Assembly (NCBI RefSeq): GCF_023150065.1
Contig: NZ_JAKLLN010000005.1
Location: 62,001-126,000, forward strand
Direction of reading: 5' to 3'
DNA: 64,000 nt
Source: Zoogloea sp.
Lineage (GTDB): Bacteria > Pseudomonadota > Gammaproteobacteria > Burkholderiales > Rhodocyclaceae
Made by a program: the position numbers and the translations under genes. Below the pieces are notes generated by a model, which was not told where the DNA came from, made no database searches, and saw only the letters and a list, made by a program, of their open reading frames with translations. This document shows, one piece after another, positions 1 through 12,100 of this stretch (within the stretch, counting starts at the first letter, position 1; each line of letters starts with the position of its first letter).

Positions 1-1014
1 TTTGCCGCGGCCTTCAGCGTGTGGATCACCCGCTCCATCACCCGGCCCATCGCCGACTCCGTGGAGGCGGCCAATCGCTTGGCGGAAGGCGATCTGAGCG
101 TCCACATCGAGGTGGATTCCAAGGACGAGATGGGGCAGCTCAAGGCAGCCATGAAGGGCATGGTGGACAAGCTCGCCCACATCATCGGGGAGGTGCGCAG
201 CTCGGCCGACACCCTGTCGGCGGCGGCGGAGCAGGTCTCGGCCACGGCCCAGTCCCTCAGCCAGGGTTCGTCGGAGCAGGCGGCCTCCGTCGAGGAGATT
301 TCTGCCACCGTCGAGCAGGCATCGGCCAGCGTCAGCCAGAACACCGAGAACGCCAGGGTCACCGATGGCATGGCCAGCAAGGCGGCGGACGAGGCTCAGG
401 ATGGGGGGCGTGCGGTGAAGGATACCGTGAGTGCCATGCAGGCCATCGCCGACAAGATCGGCATCATCGATGACATTGCCTATCAGACCAATCTGCTGGC
501 CTTGAACGCCGCCATCGAGGCGGCCCGGGCTGGCGAGCACGGGAAGGGCTTTGCCGTGGTGGCGGCCGAGGTGCGCAAGCTGGCCGAGCGCAGCCAGGTG
601 GCGGCCCAGGAAATCGGTGGCCTCGCCAGCTCCAGTGTGAAGCAGGCCGAGAAGGCAGGCAGCCTGCTCGATGACATGGTGCCCGTCATCCGCAAGACGT
701 CCGAGCTGGTACAGGAGATCGCGTCAGCCTCGGCGGAGCAGTCCGGTGGCATCGCCCAGATCAACAGCGCCATGAATCAGCTCAACCAGGTGACCCAGCA
801 GAGCGCGTCGGCATCGGAGGAACTGGCGGCCACGTCCGAAGAAATGGGTGGGCAGGCCGAGCAGCTGCAGCAGCTGATGAACTTCTTCCGCCTTGGTGCG
901 GGTGAAGGAAGCCGGGCACCCGCCGCGGCCGCCGTGCGTCCCCGTGCGCAGCATAGGGGGCGTCAGGCGAAGCTGCAGCCTGTCGAGTCCGAGCTCGATT
1001 TCGTGCGTTTCTGA
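1..1014 (+). CDS. Methyl-accepting chemotaxis protein, C-terminal part (5' end outside window)
   Basis: The reading frame is open from base 1, so the gene starts upstream. The first residues ([17 protein letters not shown]) look like the end of a membrane helix running into a HAMP domain, followed by a long helical signalling domain. The conserved hairpin tip is clear around bases 475-600 ([19 protein letters not shown], then [16 protein letters not shown]), the site that binds CheW and CheA. The sensory domain is missing, so the ligand cannot be guessed. The C-terminus ends ELDFVRF, which is not a convincing CheR-binding pentapeptide. The gene is followed 10 bases later by cheW and is probably co-transcribed with it. 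Confidence 0.95.
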   Translation, partial: FAAAFSVWITRSITRPIADSVEAANRLAEGDLSVHIEVDSKDEMGQLKAAMKGMVDKLAHIIGEVRSSADTLSAAAEQVSATAQSLSQGSSEQAASVEEISATVEQASASVSQNTENARVTDGMASKAADEAQDGGRAVKDTVSAMQAIADKIGIIDDIAYQTNLLALNAAIEAARAGEHGKGFAVVAAEVRKLAERSQVAAQEIGGLASSSVKQAEKAGSLLDDMVPVIRKTSELVQEIASASAEQSGGIAQINSAMNQLNQVTQQSASASEELAATSEEMGGQAEQLQQLMNFFRLGAGEGSRAPAAAAVRPRAQHRGRQAKLQPVESELDFVRF

Positions 1015-1024
1015 GGAGATCGGG

Positions 1025-1573
1025 ATGGAGCATGTGTCCCACCTGCCGGCTGCGAGCGCCTCATCCGCGGGCAAGGCGGCCGGTCCGTGTCAGTACCTGA
1101 CCTTCTCGCTGGAAGGGCAGATCTTCGGCATCGGCATCCTGCATGTGAAGGAGATCATCGAGTATGGCAGCCTGACCGAGATCCCCATGATGCCGCCGTC
1201 GATCCGTGGTGTGATCAACCTGCGCGGTGCTGTCGTGCCGGTCATCGACCTGGCCGCCCGCTTCGGCGGTGAGCCTACCGGCGTGGGGCGCCGGACCTGC
1301 ATCATCATCATCGAGCAGCCCGAAGAAGACGGCTGCCGCGACATGGGCGTGGTGGTGGATGCGGTCAATGAGGTGATCGATATTCCCCTGTCCGACATGA
1401 CACCACCCCCGGGCTTCGGTGCCCGGGTGCGTACCGACTTCATCGACGGGATGGGGCGGGTCGGGGGACGTTTCATCATCATCCTCAATGTGCCCCGGGT
1501 GCTGTCCGTCGAGGAGATGGCCCTGCTGGATGGGCTCGGCCAGGGGGCTTTGCCCGAGGGAGGTCGCTCGTGA
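1025..1573 (+). CDS. cheW: CheW-type chemotaxis coupling protein
   Basis: This 182-residue protein is a single CheW domain after a short variable N-terminus of about 20 residues. Typical CheW features are the opening strand QYLTFSLEGQIFGIGI, then VKEIIEY, the segment IRGVINLRGAVVPVIDLAARFG and the late VVVDAVNEVIDI. CheW links chemoreceptors to the CheA kinase in the polar array. The ATG at 1025 follows a GAGGAGAT ribosome site. The stop codon overlaps the GTG of the STAS gene, which indicates translational coupling. No cheA is visible here, so this is a satellite receptor/CheW/STAS unit rather than a complete chemotaxis operon. Confidence 0.93.
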   Translation: MEHVSHLPAASASSAGKAAGPCQYLTFSLEGQIFGIGILHVKEIIEYGSLTEIPMMPPSIRGVINLRGAVVPVIDLAARFGGEPTGVGRRTCIIIIEQPEEDGCRDMGVVVDAVNEVIDIPLSDMTPPPGFGARVRTDFIDGMGRVGGRFIIILNVPRVLSVEEMALLDGLGQGALPEGGRS

Positions 1574-1902
1574 GCGATGCCGCACCTTCCGGTGCCGATG
1601 GCGTCGAGGTGCAGCGTGTCGGCCATGTCTGTCTGATCCGCCCCCGCGGTCGTTTCGACTACAACCTGTACGGCGCCTTCCATGCGGCCGCTCAGCGTGC
1701 GCACGCCATGGACGGGGTGTCCGAATTTCAGGTGGATCTGGACGATGTTGTCTATCTGGACAGCAGCGCCCTCGGCATGCTGCTCAAGTTCCAGGCGGAT
1801 ATTCGGCCGACAGGTGGCAGCTTGACGCTCCTCCATGCCAAGGGGGTTGTCCGCGAAATTCTCGATATCGCCAATATCCAGGCGATCATCGCCTTGCGCT
1901 GA
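1570..1902 (+). CDS. STAS-domain anti-sigma factor antagonist (HsbA/SpoIIAA-like)
   Basis: This 110-residue protein is a lone STAS domain. The segment LDDVVYLDSSALGMLLKFQ contains the D-S-S-A-L-G motif whose serine is phosphorylated in SpoIIAA, RsbV and HsbA. Such proteins shuttle between partners according to phosphorylation state. The GTG start at 1570 overlaps the cheW stop by four bases. Two genes downstream lies a protein with both a SpoIIE-type phosphatase and an RsbW-like kinase domain, the expected enzymes for this serine. The pairing is inferred from gene order and domain logic and resembles HsbA/HsbR of Pseudomonas aeruginosa. Confidence 0.88.
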   Translation: MSDAAPSGADGVEVQRVGHVCLIRPRGRFDYNLYGAFHAAAQRAHAMDGVSEFQVDLDDVVYLDSSALGMLLKFQADIRPTGGSLTLLHAKGVVREILDIANIQAIIALR

Positions 1903-1943
1903 GGGGCCCTGAGGATGCTCGAATGCCGCCTGGAGCGCTGGTG

Positions 1944-3669
<1,726 letters not shown>

Positions 3670-3680
<11 letters not shown>

Positions 3681-5331
3681 TCTTGCGCTCCCCCTGCCGG
3701 TATTAACCGTATTGATCGTGGACGATGACCGGACCACCCGGCTCGTGGTGTCGGCCCTGGTGCGCGCCGCGGGACATCTTCCCCTGGAAGCGGACAGCGG
3801 CGAGGTGGCCCTGGGGCTCTTCGCCGGGGCACATGTTGACGTGGTGTTGATGGATGTGGTCATGCCCGGGATGGGCGGCTATTCGGCGGCTGCCCGGATC
3901 AAGGCGCTGGCCGGCGAGCGTTGGTTGCCACTGGTCTTTCTGTCGGGGCTCGGGGAGCGGGAGAGTCGGGCCCAGTGGATTGACGTGGGCGACGACTACC
4001 TCAGCAAGCCGGTGGACGCCCAGATCCTGACGGCGCGCCTGAGTTCCTTCCGGATGGCGATTGCCCAGGACAGGCATTCCAGGCGGGTGGCCGACGAGAT
4101 GCTGCGCGAACAGCGCCTGGCCCGCCATCTCATGGAGCAGCTCGGCCTGCGCCGCAGTGCAGACGCCTTCCCCTGCATCGAGGTCCATTCGGAGGCAGCC
4201 TCCGTCAGTTCCGGGGATGCCATGGTGATCGAGGAGGAGGGTGAGCGGCTTCATCTCTTCGTGGCCGATGCCATGGGGCATGGGCTCGCGGCGGCCGTCA
4301 GCCTGTTGCCGGCGATCAGCATCTTTCGGGCGATGGCACAGAAGGGTTTCGGTCCTGATCTCATCGCTGCCGAGATCAACCTCAAGTTGCGGGAGATGCT
4401 GCCCCGCGAGCGCTTCATTTCCGGCGCGCTGATCCAGGTGGACCGACACCGAAATATGCTCTGGATATGTAACTGTGGCTTGCCTGCGCCCGTGCTGGTC
4501 GGGCCCGATGGACGTGTGTCGGCGCGCTTTCCGTCGCAGCTCCCTCCCCTTGGCGTACTCGAAGGCGAGCGCTTCGAGCGCGATGCCTACAGTCATCCCT
4601 GGGTGGCCGGTGAGCAGCTGGTGCTGTGGACCGACGGGTTCACCGAGGCTTTCGGGACAGATCAACTGGATGGCTTGCTGGCGGAGCACCTGAGGCCCGA
4701 CGCGGCGCCGGGCGCTGTTCATCGGCTCTGGGACGCCCGCCTGACGTGCCCTACCGGCGATGATGCCTCTCTGGTGGTCATGCGCCTGAAGGCCGCGACC
4801 ACGATGCCGGCGCCTGAGGCGGCGCTGGAAGCTGGCATGGACGCCCGCGGTGAAGTGCTGGGCCGGGTTGTCCTTCTGCCCCGCCAGTTGCGTGCCAGCC
4901 CGGGTGCCGGGCAGGTTCTGGCCATGTTCGCCGCCCTGGGGCTTGATGCCCTCGAGGGCGATCCACGGGCGGCGGTGGTGCTCTCCGAGCTGCTCTCCAA
5001 CGCGATCGAGCATGGTGTGCTGGGTCTTGAGTCAAGCTTGAAGGCTCGAGGTGCGGAGGGCTTTGACGCGTACTACCGCCTGCGTGCCGAGCGTCTGGCG
5101 CGGCTGGAGGCCGGGTGGGTGGAGATCGAGATCCGGGCGGCTTCCGAGCCGGACTTCATCGAGATCGATGTTAAGGATTGTGGCGCGGGTTTTGATCCCG
5201 GGAGAACCCCGCGCGACCCCGGCCAGGACGGCGCAGGACGAGGCTTGCTCCTGCTGCGCGGGCTGTGCGAGCGGGTTGAGCAGCGGGAGGGCGGTCGGCG
5301 CACCGTCGTTGTTCTGAGGCTGACGTCATAA
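3670..5331 (+). CDS. Response regulator with SpoIIE-type phosphatase and RsbW-like kinase domains (HsbR-like)
   Basis: The protein has 553 residues in three modules. The N-terminal receiver has an intact acidic cluster (VLIVDDDRTTR), acceptor aspartate (VVLMDVVMPGM) and lysine (YLSKPVD). The middle is a PP2C/SpoIIE serine phosphatase with SSGDAMV, VADAMGHGLAAAVSLLP, LWTDGFTEA and a late DDASLVVM. The C-terminus is a GHKL ATPase of the RsbW type with SELLSNAIEHGVL, KDCGAGFD and GRGLLLL. This is the architecture of HsbR, which phosphorylates or dephosphorylates a STAS partner depending on receiver phosphorylation. The likely partner is the STAS protein at 1570, and the likely upstream kinase is the hybrid kinase immediately before it. 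The ATG follows GGAGG and overlaps the previous gene. Confidence 0.9.
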
Positions 5332-5480
5332 AACCCTGTCCGGAAAGAGCTTTTGGCCGGCGGCATTAAGCCTGAGGCTGAAAATGTAGTTTTTCCCCTA
5401 CAGCTTGTAGTGGTATTTTCCGGGGCTTCTGTCCATTTCAACACTGCTCCGATCAATCGAAGTCATCAGGAATCCTGTAC

Positions 5481-8400
5481 ATGCAGGTCGCACCGCTGAA
5501 CCCTTTTTTCTCGACGCTGAGAACGTGGACCCTGAGTTGGGGATGCGGTCTGGTGGCGATCCTGCTGCTCGCCCCGGCCTCCTTCTCCTTCGGTCATGGC
5601 TGGGTTGCCCTCCACACGGTGCTCGAGATCCTGGCGGTGACGGTATCGGCGATGCTTTTCATGGTCGGGCGCAATGCCCTGGTGATCAGCGGCTCCCAGG
5701 CGGGCTCCCACGTGGGCGGGCTGTTCCTGCTGGTGGCAATGCTCGATGTTGCCCACCTTCTGTCCTTCCCCGGCATGCCCGATTGGCTCACCCCCAATCA
5801 GGATGCAAAGTCCATTGCCTTCTGGCTTGCCGGCCGGCTGGTGATGGCTGCGGGGTTGTTGATCAGTGTTTCCCTCGATTGGTCGAAGCACGGCAGCGCC
5901 CGCATGCAGCGTGGAATGCTGGTGGCAGTGCTGGTTTCCGCCATTGTGCTCATTCCGGGTGTGGCTTGGCTGGCAGATGCCTACCCCAGGCTGTTCTGGG
6001 GTGGTGGGCTGACACGTCTGAAGATCGTGCTGGAGTGCGTGGTCATCGCCATCCTCGGCCTGGCCTTGCTGCAGGAAAGGCGGCGGGGTGCTTTGCCTGC
6101 GCCCTATTCCCGCAGGGGGATGACCGCGGCACTGCTGACCCTGATTGCCAGCGAGTGCTGTTTCGTTGCCTACACCCGACACAACGACGTGTTCATCCTG
6201 ATGGGACACCTCTACAAGGTGCTGGGCTATTTCCTGCTGTACCGGACGCTGATTGGCGGAATGATCCGCGAGCCGCACCGCCGTCTCCTTGCCGCCGAGC
6301 AGATCGCGGCGCGCAAGGGCGAGGAGATGGAGGCCATCTTCATGTCGTCGCCCGATGGGGTGATCCTGGTCAGCGAAGATGGTGTGATCCTGCGGGTGAA
6401 TCCCCAGTTCAGCAATCTGACCGGCTATCAGGAGGTGAGCGTTCAGGGTTTGCCCATCGAAGTGTTGCTGCCGGAACGTTACCGGGGGGCTCACCATGGA
6501 AAGCGCATGGGCTACATGGCGATGCCCCGGTCCCGGAGCATGGCCGGCGGCCAGGAGCTGTACGCACGTCGTCGTGACGGCAGCGAGTTTCCGGTGGATA
6601 TTGCGCTCAGTCCGGTGATGCTGGATGAGCGTCGGTGTGTCATCGCCACCATGCGTGATGTCAGTGAGCGGATCCAGATGCACCGTCAGTTGCGGGAGAG
6701 CGAACTGCGGGTACGCAGCTTCCTCGACAACTCGGCTGACTGGGTGTGGGAGATGGATCCGGCGGGCGCCTTGACCTATTCCAGCCATCGGGTCATGGAT
6801 CTGCTTGGCTACCGGCCCGATGAGGTGTTGGGGCGGAGCCTGTTTTCCTTCATGACCGAGGCCGATGCCAGCCAGCTCAGTTCGCTGGTCCGGGAAGTGG
6901 TGGTCCGCCGGGAGCCCTTGCTGCATCTGGACCATACCAACCGCAGCCGCTCCGGCGAGTTGCGCATGATGGAGACCAACGCCGCGCCCTACTTCGAGCA
7001 GGACGGGCGATTCATGGGCTATCGCGGGATCTCCCGGGATGTGAGCCACCAGCGGGCCCTGCAGAAGGCCCTGGAGAAGAGCGAGCGGATCTTCCGCCAT
7101 GCCTTCGATGATTTCCCCACCGGAATGGCCTTTGTCGACTGCGGCGGGCAGGTGCTGAGGGTGAACACCTTCCTCGGTGAACTGCTTGGTTACGCACCCG
7201 GGGAGCTCGAGCAAGTGGCCCTGAGCAGCCTGTTTCCCGCCGATCAGCGTCTGAGTGTGGCACGGGACATCCTGGCTTTGTGCGAGGGCCGCCTGTCCCG
7301 CTACTCTGAAGAGATCAAGATGCTGCGCAAGGACGGGCAGCAATGTTGGGTCCGGGTTGCGGCAGCGTTGGTCGACGCGGCTGACGGTACGCTGGGCCCC
7401 CTGTTGCTGATGATCAGCGACATCTCGGTGGAGAAGGAGGCCACCAGCCACAACGCGCGCTTGCTGGCCATCATCGAACGGATGGGCGATGCCGTTGCCG
7501 TGGCCGACCGGGAAGGGCGGAATCTCTACCTCAATCCCTATGGCCGGACCATGCTGGGAATCGGCCTGAACGAGGATATTTCAAGCGAGTCCCTGGAGGA
7601 TCACCACCCCAAGTCCGTCGCCCAGTTCATCCGCAACCGCGCCCTGATGCAGGCGGAGAAGCATGGTGTGTGGGAGGGCGAAACGGTCTGGCGCAGTCGT
7701 AGTGGCGAGGAGATCTCCACCTGGCAGGTGATCATGACCCACAAGGACGCCAATGGCGTCTTTGAGTACTGGACGTCCGTCGCCCGGGATATCCGCGAAC
7801 GCAAGATGATGGAGGATCGCCTGTCTTTCCAGGCGACCCACGATGCCCTGACCGGCATGCCCAATCGCCTGTTGATGCGCGACCGGCTGCAGCAGGCGAT
7901 CGCTGGAGCCAAGCGTGAGCGCAGGTTGATGGCAGTGGTCTTTCTGGACCTGGACAACTTCAAGCGCATCAATGACACCCTCGGCCATGCCCATGGCGAC
8001 CAGGTCCTGCTGGAGGTGGCCAGCCGCCTGCGGGAGGTGCTGCGTAACAGCGACACGCTGGCGCGGCAGGGGGGCGACGAGTTCATCGCCTTGTTGCCCG
8101 GCCTCAGCACTGTGAACGACGTGGTCAGCATTGTCGAAAAGATGGTTGTGGCCCTGGGCAGAGTGATTGTCGTTGAGAGCCGGGAGATCTACGTCACTGC
8201 AAGCCTTGGGGTGAGTGTCTACCCCTTCGATCACGACAATGGTGATGAGCTGCTGCGCAAGGCTGACGTGGCCATGTATCGGGCGAAGGAGCAGGGTCGC
8301 AATGGCTACCAGTTCTACACCGCCGACATGGACGAGCGCTTCAACATGGATCTGCAGATGGAGGTGGATCTGCGCCATGGCATCAGCAGCGACGAACTCT

Positions 8401-9155
8401 TCCTGCAGTACCAACCCAAGGTGTCGCTGCTCTCCGGCCAGGTCACGGGCTTCGAGGCCCTGGTGCATTGGCGGCATCCGCAGCGGGGGGTTGTGTCGCC
8501 GGGTGAGTTCATCCCGATTGCCGAGCGCAGCATGCTGATCGCCCATCTGGGTGAGTGGGTGATCCGCGAAGCGTGCAGGCAAATCCGCGTGTGGCGTGAT
8601 TCCGGTGAGGTGGCCCTGCCAGTGGCGGTGAATGTGTCGGCCCAGCAGTTCGAGTACATGGACGTGGCTCGCCTGGTCCGTGCGGCAATGGCGGATACCG
8701 ATCTCGAAGGCGAGCTGCTGGAGCTCGAGATCACCGAGGGCGTGCTGATGCGGGACCCCCTGGCGACGGCACGTGCCCTGAACCAGATCAAGGGTCTGGG
8801 CGTGAATATCGCGGTGGACGACTTCGGTACCGGTTATTCGTCGCTGGGCTACCTGAAGCAGTTTCCGGTGGACGTGCTGAAGATCGATCGCTCCTTTGTG
8901 GATGAGGTGTCGACCAACCAGGACGATGCGGCCATCGTCCGGGCGATTGTCTCGATGGCCCACAACCTGAATATCCAGGTCGTCGCCGAGGGCGTGGAGA
9001 CCGCGGAGCAGCTTGCTTTCCTGCAGGAGTGCGGATGCGACTTCGTGCAGGGGTATTTCTTCAGCCGACCGGTGGCACCGGCGGAGGCGGTGGCGTTTGC
9101 GGCGCGGGTCATGGGAGGACGTTCTGTGCCCGGCGGCGGAGGACTGCAGGCATGA
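5481..9155 (+). CDS. Membrane-bound multi-PAS diguanylate cyclase/phosphodiesterase (MASE3-PASx4-GGDEF-EAL)
   Basis: The protein has 1224 residues. About 250 N-terminal residues form several hydrophobic helices of the MASE3 type, ending in the family-like stretch MGHLYKVLGYFLLYR. Four PAS domains follow (roughly 285-400, 405-525, 535-650 and 660-775). GGDEF is intact at residues 864-868 and is preceded by RNSD five residues upstream, a proper inhibitory I-site. EAL is at 992-994, with the downstream NVSAQQF, EITEG, DDFGTGYSSL and AEGVET motifs of active phosphodiesterases. Sequence alone therefore predicts both c-di-GMP synthesis and breakdown. It starts 149 bases after the HsbR-like gene and overlaps the next gene in ATGA. 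In Pseudomonas the comparable switch also controls a diguanylate cyclase. Confidence 0.93.
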   Translation: MQVAPLNPFFSTLRTWTLSWGCGLVAILLLAPASFSFGHGWVALHTVLEILAVTVSAMLFMVGRNALVISGSQAGSHVGGLFLLVAMLDVAHLLSFPGMPDWLTPNQDAKSIAFWLAGRLVMAAGLLISVSLDWSKHGSARMQRGMLVAVLVSAIVLIPGVAWLADAYPRLFWGGGLTRLKIVLECVVIAILGLALLQERRRGALPAPYSRRGMTAALLTLIASECCFVAYTRHNDVFILMGHLYKVLGYFLLYRTLIGGMIREPHRRLLAAEQIAARKGEEMEAIFMSSPDGVILVSEDGVILRVNPQFSNLTGYQEVSVQGLPIEVLLPERYRGAHHGKRMGYMAMPRSRSMAGGQELYARRRDGSEFPVDIALSPVMLDERRCVIATMRDVSERIQMHRQLRESELRVRSFLDNSADWVWEMDPAGALTYSSHRVMDLLGYRPDEVLGRSLFSFMTEADASQLSSLVREVVVRREPLLHLDHTNRSRSGELRMMETNAAPYFEQDGRFMGYRGISRDVSHQRALQKALEKSERIFRHAFDDFPTGMAFVDCGGQVLRVNTFLGELLGYAPGELEQVALSSLFPADQRLSVARDILALCEGRLSRYSEEIKMLRKDGQQCWVRVAAALVDAADGTLGPLLLMISDISVEKEATSHNARLLAIIERMGDAVAVADREGRNLYLNPYGRTMLGIGLNEDISSESLEDHHPKSVAQFIRNRALMQAEKHGVWEGETVWRSRSGEEISTWQVIMTHKDANGVFEYWTSVARDIRERKMMEDRLSFQATHDALTGMPNRLLMRDRLQQAIAGAKRERRLMAVVFLDLDNFKRINDTLGHAHGDQVLLEVASRLREVLRNSDTLARQGGDEFIALLPGLSTVNDVVSIVEKMVVALGRVIVVESREIYVTASLGVSVYPFDHDNGDELLRKADVAMYRAKEQGRNGYQFYTADMDERFNMDLQMEVDLRHGISSDELFLQYQPKVSLLSGQVTGFEALVHWRHPQRGVVSPGEFIPIAERSMLIAHLGEWVIREACRQIRVWRDSGEVALPVAVNVSAQQFEYMDVARLVRAAMADTDLEGELLELEITEGVLMRDPLATARALNQIKGLGVNIAVDDFGTGYSSLGYLKQFPVDVLKIDRSFVDEVSTNQDDAAIVRAIVSMAHNLNIQVVAEGVETAEQLAFLQECGCDFVQGYFFSRPVAPAEAVAFAARVMGGRSVPGGGGLQA

Positions 9156-12100
9156 GTGGCATTCGCCTCCTGGACAGGCTGGCGGGCCTGCACCGGTTTG
9201 TCGCAGGTCTTCTCATCCTCTTCGGGGGGCTGGCTGCCATTCTTCCGCTGGAGCAGATGCTTCCAGGGGGGTATCTGACGGGGCCCCATGCGGGGGGCGG
9301 GTTGATGCTGGCGGGGATTGCGGTGATTGCCGCTGCCTCGGCTCAGCGGTCGCGGCAACGTCTTGCCCTTGTTCTCGCGACCCTGCTGGTGCTTGATGGC
9401 TGCGCAGGCCTTTTGACCGTCCACGGCTGGATGACGCTTCCGGAATGGCCGGGCCGCATGAGTCTGGCTTCTTCCCTGGCTCTCGTGGCGGCGGGTGTCG
9501 CTGTCGCCGGGCTCGTCCTGGCCTGGTCACTGCTGGCCCAGCTGGCCACTCTGGGGGTCCTGGCGATTGCACTGATGACCATCCTCAGCCTGCTGCTGGG
9601 TGATTGCGCCGTCGGTCTGAGCCTGTCGGACGGTCGCGTGCAACCGGTCTCCACCTCGCTGGCGCTGGTCATGCTGGCGCTGGCGCTGGCGGGGGTCGGA
9701 ATGCACAGGGGGGATTGGTGTGCCTTCTATCGTGATCGGGATGATCGTCGCCTGACCATGATCGGGGTGGTGATCGTCCTGTTGTCATCCCTGTTCGTCG
9801 GTGTGGCGGGGGTGAGCCTGACGGCCAGGGCCATGCTCGAGGCCTATGATGAAGCCCTGCTGGCGCGGGTGGTGGATCGCGCTTCGCGAATCAATCAAGG
9901 ATTGGAGTTGGCGCGCGTCGATCTCGGCATGACGCTCGACCGTCTCGTCGCCGGGGAGGCTGCGGACGATGGTGCGGCCTTGTTGTCCCGCTATCGGAGC
10001 GTCGGTGGTGTGAGGCCGCCCGCGGCCTTGATCGCCGAGCGTGAAGGGGGGGGAAAGTGGAGCTACGGTATCCCGCTGAGCGAAGGCTTGCGCCTGCCCC
10101 TGGAGTGGGAGGGCGTCAGCCTGATCTGGGAGGCATCACCCAAGCTGATGCTGACTCGTCCGGTGCGCTACCGCGACGGCCGCCTGGGACGCGTATCGGC
10201 AGTTGTCGAACTGGGTGGTGCGGATACCGGTCTGTTTGGCCTGGTTTCATTCGGACGAACGGGCGAGGTCGTCTATTGCGCTCGTATCAACGATCGTTCC
10301 CAGTGCTTGCCCAGCCGCTTTGCTGCGGCGGCCTTCGTCGCCCCGGTGGAGATTCGGCGTACGTCCATACCCATGACGCGGGCCCTGAATGGCGAGAATG
10401 GCGTGATCATTGCGCCGGATTACCGGGGCGTGCAGGTGAAGGCGGCCCACATGTCCATCGGACGAAGCCTCGGTATCGTCGAAAAGGTGGACTTGAACGA
10501 GCTCATGGAGCCCACCCTGAGCTGGTTGTGGACAGCCGTGTGGCTGATTGGCGGAATGACTGCACTGGGGGGCTGGGCGCTTTACCGCACGGCGTTTCCC
10601 CTGGCCGGGGCCCTGCGGCGGCAGCGGCGCAAGTATGAGGCGATCCTCGACCACGCACCTTCCGCATTGCTGACGGTGTCGGCCGATGGCCGGGTTGAGC
10701 TGCTCAACACCCAGGCCGAAGCCCTGTTCTGCCTGTCTGCACGGTCGGATCACGTGAGCGGGCTGAGCAGTCTTGTCGACGATGCGTCGGTGGCGGCCTT
10801 CCTGCGCGAATGCACGGCGGGGAGTGAGCGCCAGGTACGTTGCCTGGCCCGGCGGGGGGATGCCCCCCCGTTGCAGGTCGATGTGCGCCTGATATGTGTC
10901 GACATCGACGGGCAGCGCCAGGTGATTGCAGCGCTTGATGACTGTAGTGAGCGCGCACGCCGTGACCATGAACTGGCCTGCTGGGAGCAGGTTTTCATGA
11001 ATGCGGCCTGGGGGATTGCGGTAGGAGATGCAGAGGGCGTTCTGCTCAAGGATGTGAATCCGGCCTTTGCCCGCATGCATGGGTATGAGCGGGAGGCATT
11101 GATTGACCGCTCCATCGTCGACATGTTCGCGCCGTCAGAGCGGCAGGGCCTGACTGCCCACATTGCGCGGGCCCACGAAGTGGGTCAGTACCGCTTTGAA
11201 TCCATGCATCTGCGCAAGGATGGCTCGGTCTTCCCCGTTCTGGTCGATGTGACCGTGATTTACCGGCCAGATGGTCAAGTCAGTGTGCGTTTTGTCAATG
11301 TTCAGGATATCTCGCACCAGAAGGAGATCGAGGGCTTGCTACGGGAGAGCGAGGAGGTGCGAAGCCTGCTCCTGGATATCCAGCGCGACATGGTATGCCG
11401 TTGGCAGCCTGACACTACGCTGATCTATGCCAACCGCGCATGTGCCGAGATGTTCGGAGAGAGTCAGGAAGGCATGGTGGGAAAACGCTGGGGCGAGCTG
11501 ATGTGCCGGCAGATCGATGGGCCGGATGCCTTGCATGAGTTTCAGGCCACGCTCGCGGAGCTTGCCGCCCATCCACGCCGGATAGATTTGACCTTACCCA
11601 TACGACATCCCAAGGAAGGGCGTCTGTGGGTGGAGTGGAGCCTGTTGCCGGTATACCGGGAGGGGCGCCTGCTCGAGGGGGTTCAAGTGTCCGGGATCGA
11701 CGTCACGAACCGCAAGCTTGCGGAAGCGGCGCTGATGGAAAGCGAGAGCTCGTTCCGGGTCCTCTTCGATTCCCTGTTCCATTACACGGCCCTGCTGGAC
11801 CGGGAGGGACGGTTTGTGGCCCTCAATCACCGAAGTGCCGAATTCCTCGGCGTGATGCCGGCACAGGTGATCGGGGTGCCAATCTGGGAGGTGGGGGCCG
11901 CCGCCCAGGTGGACGGCACGCCGGGCATTCTGTCCAGGGGCGTGGCGCGCGCTGCGGCAGGGGAGAGCGTACGCTTTGAGGTACAGGCGATGGATCGCAA
12001 GGGGGAAAGAGTCGTTCATGAATTTTCCATGCGACCGATTCCCGCTGAGGATGGTCAGATCAAGCATCTGCTCATGGAAGCCCACGACATCACGGAGTAC

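Noticed and set aside
5385-5402. TGTAG-N8-CTACA inverted repeat upstream of the GGDEF-EAL gene as an operator
   Set aside because: The five-base arms are too short to be significant in a 149-base gap without further copies.
5466-7451. 661-codon minus-strand frame under the GGDEF-EAL gene
   Set aside because: It is a long shadow frame typical of GC-rich DNA; the plus-strand frame has continuous, well-conserved domains.
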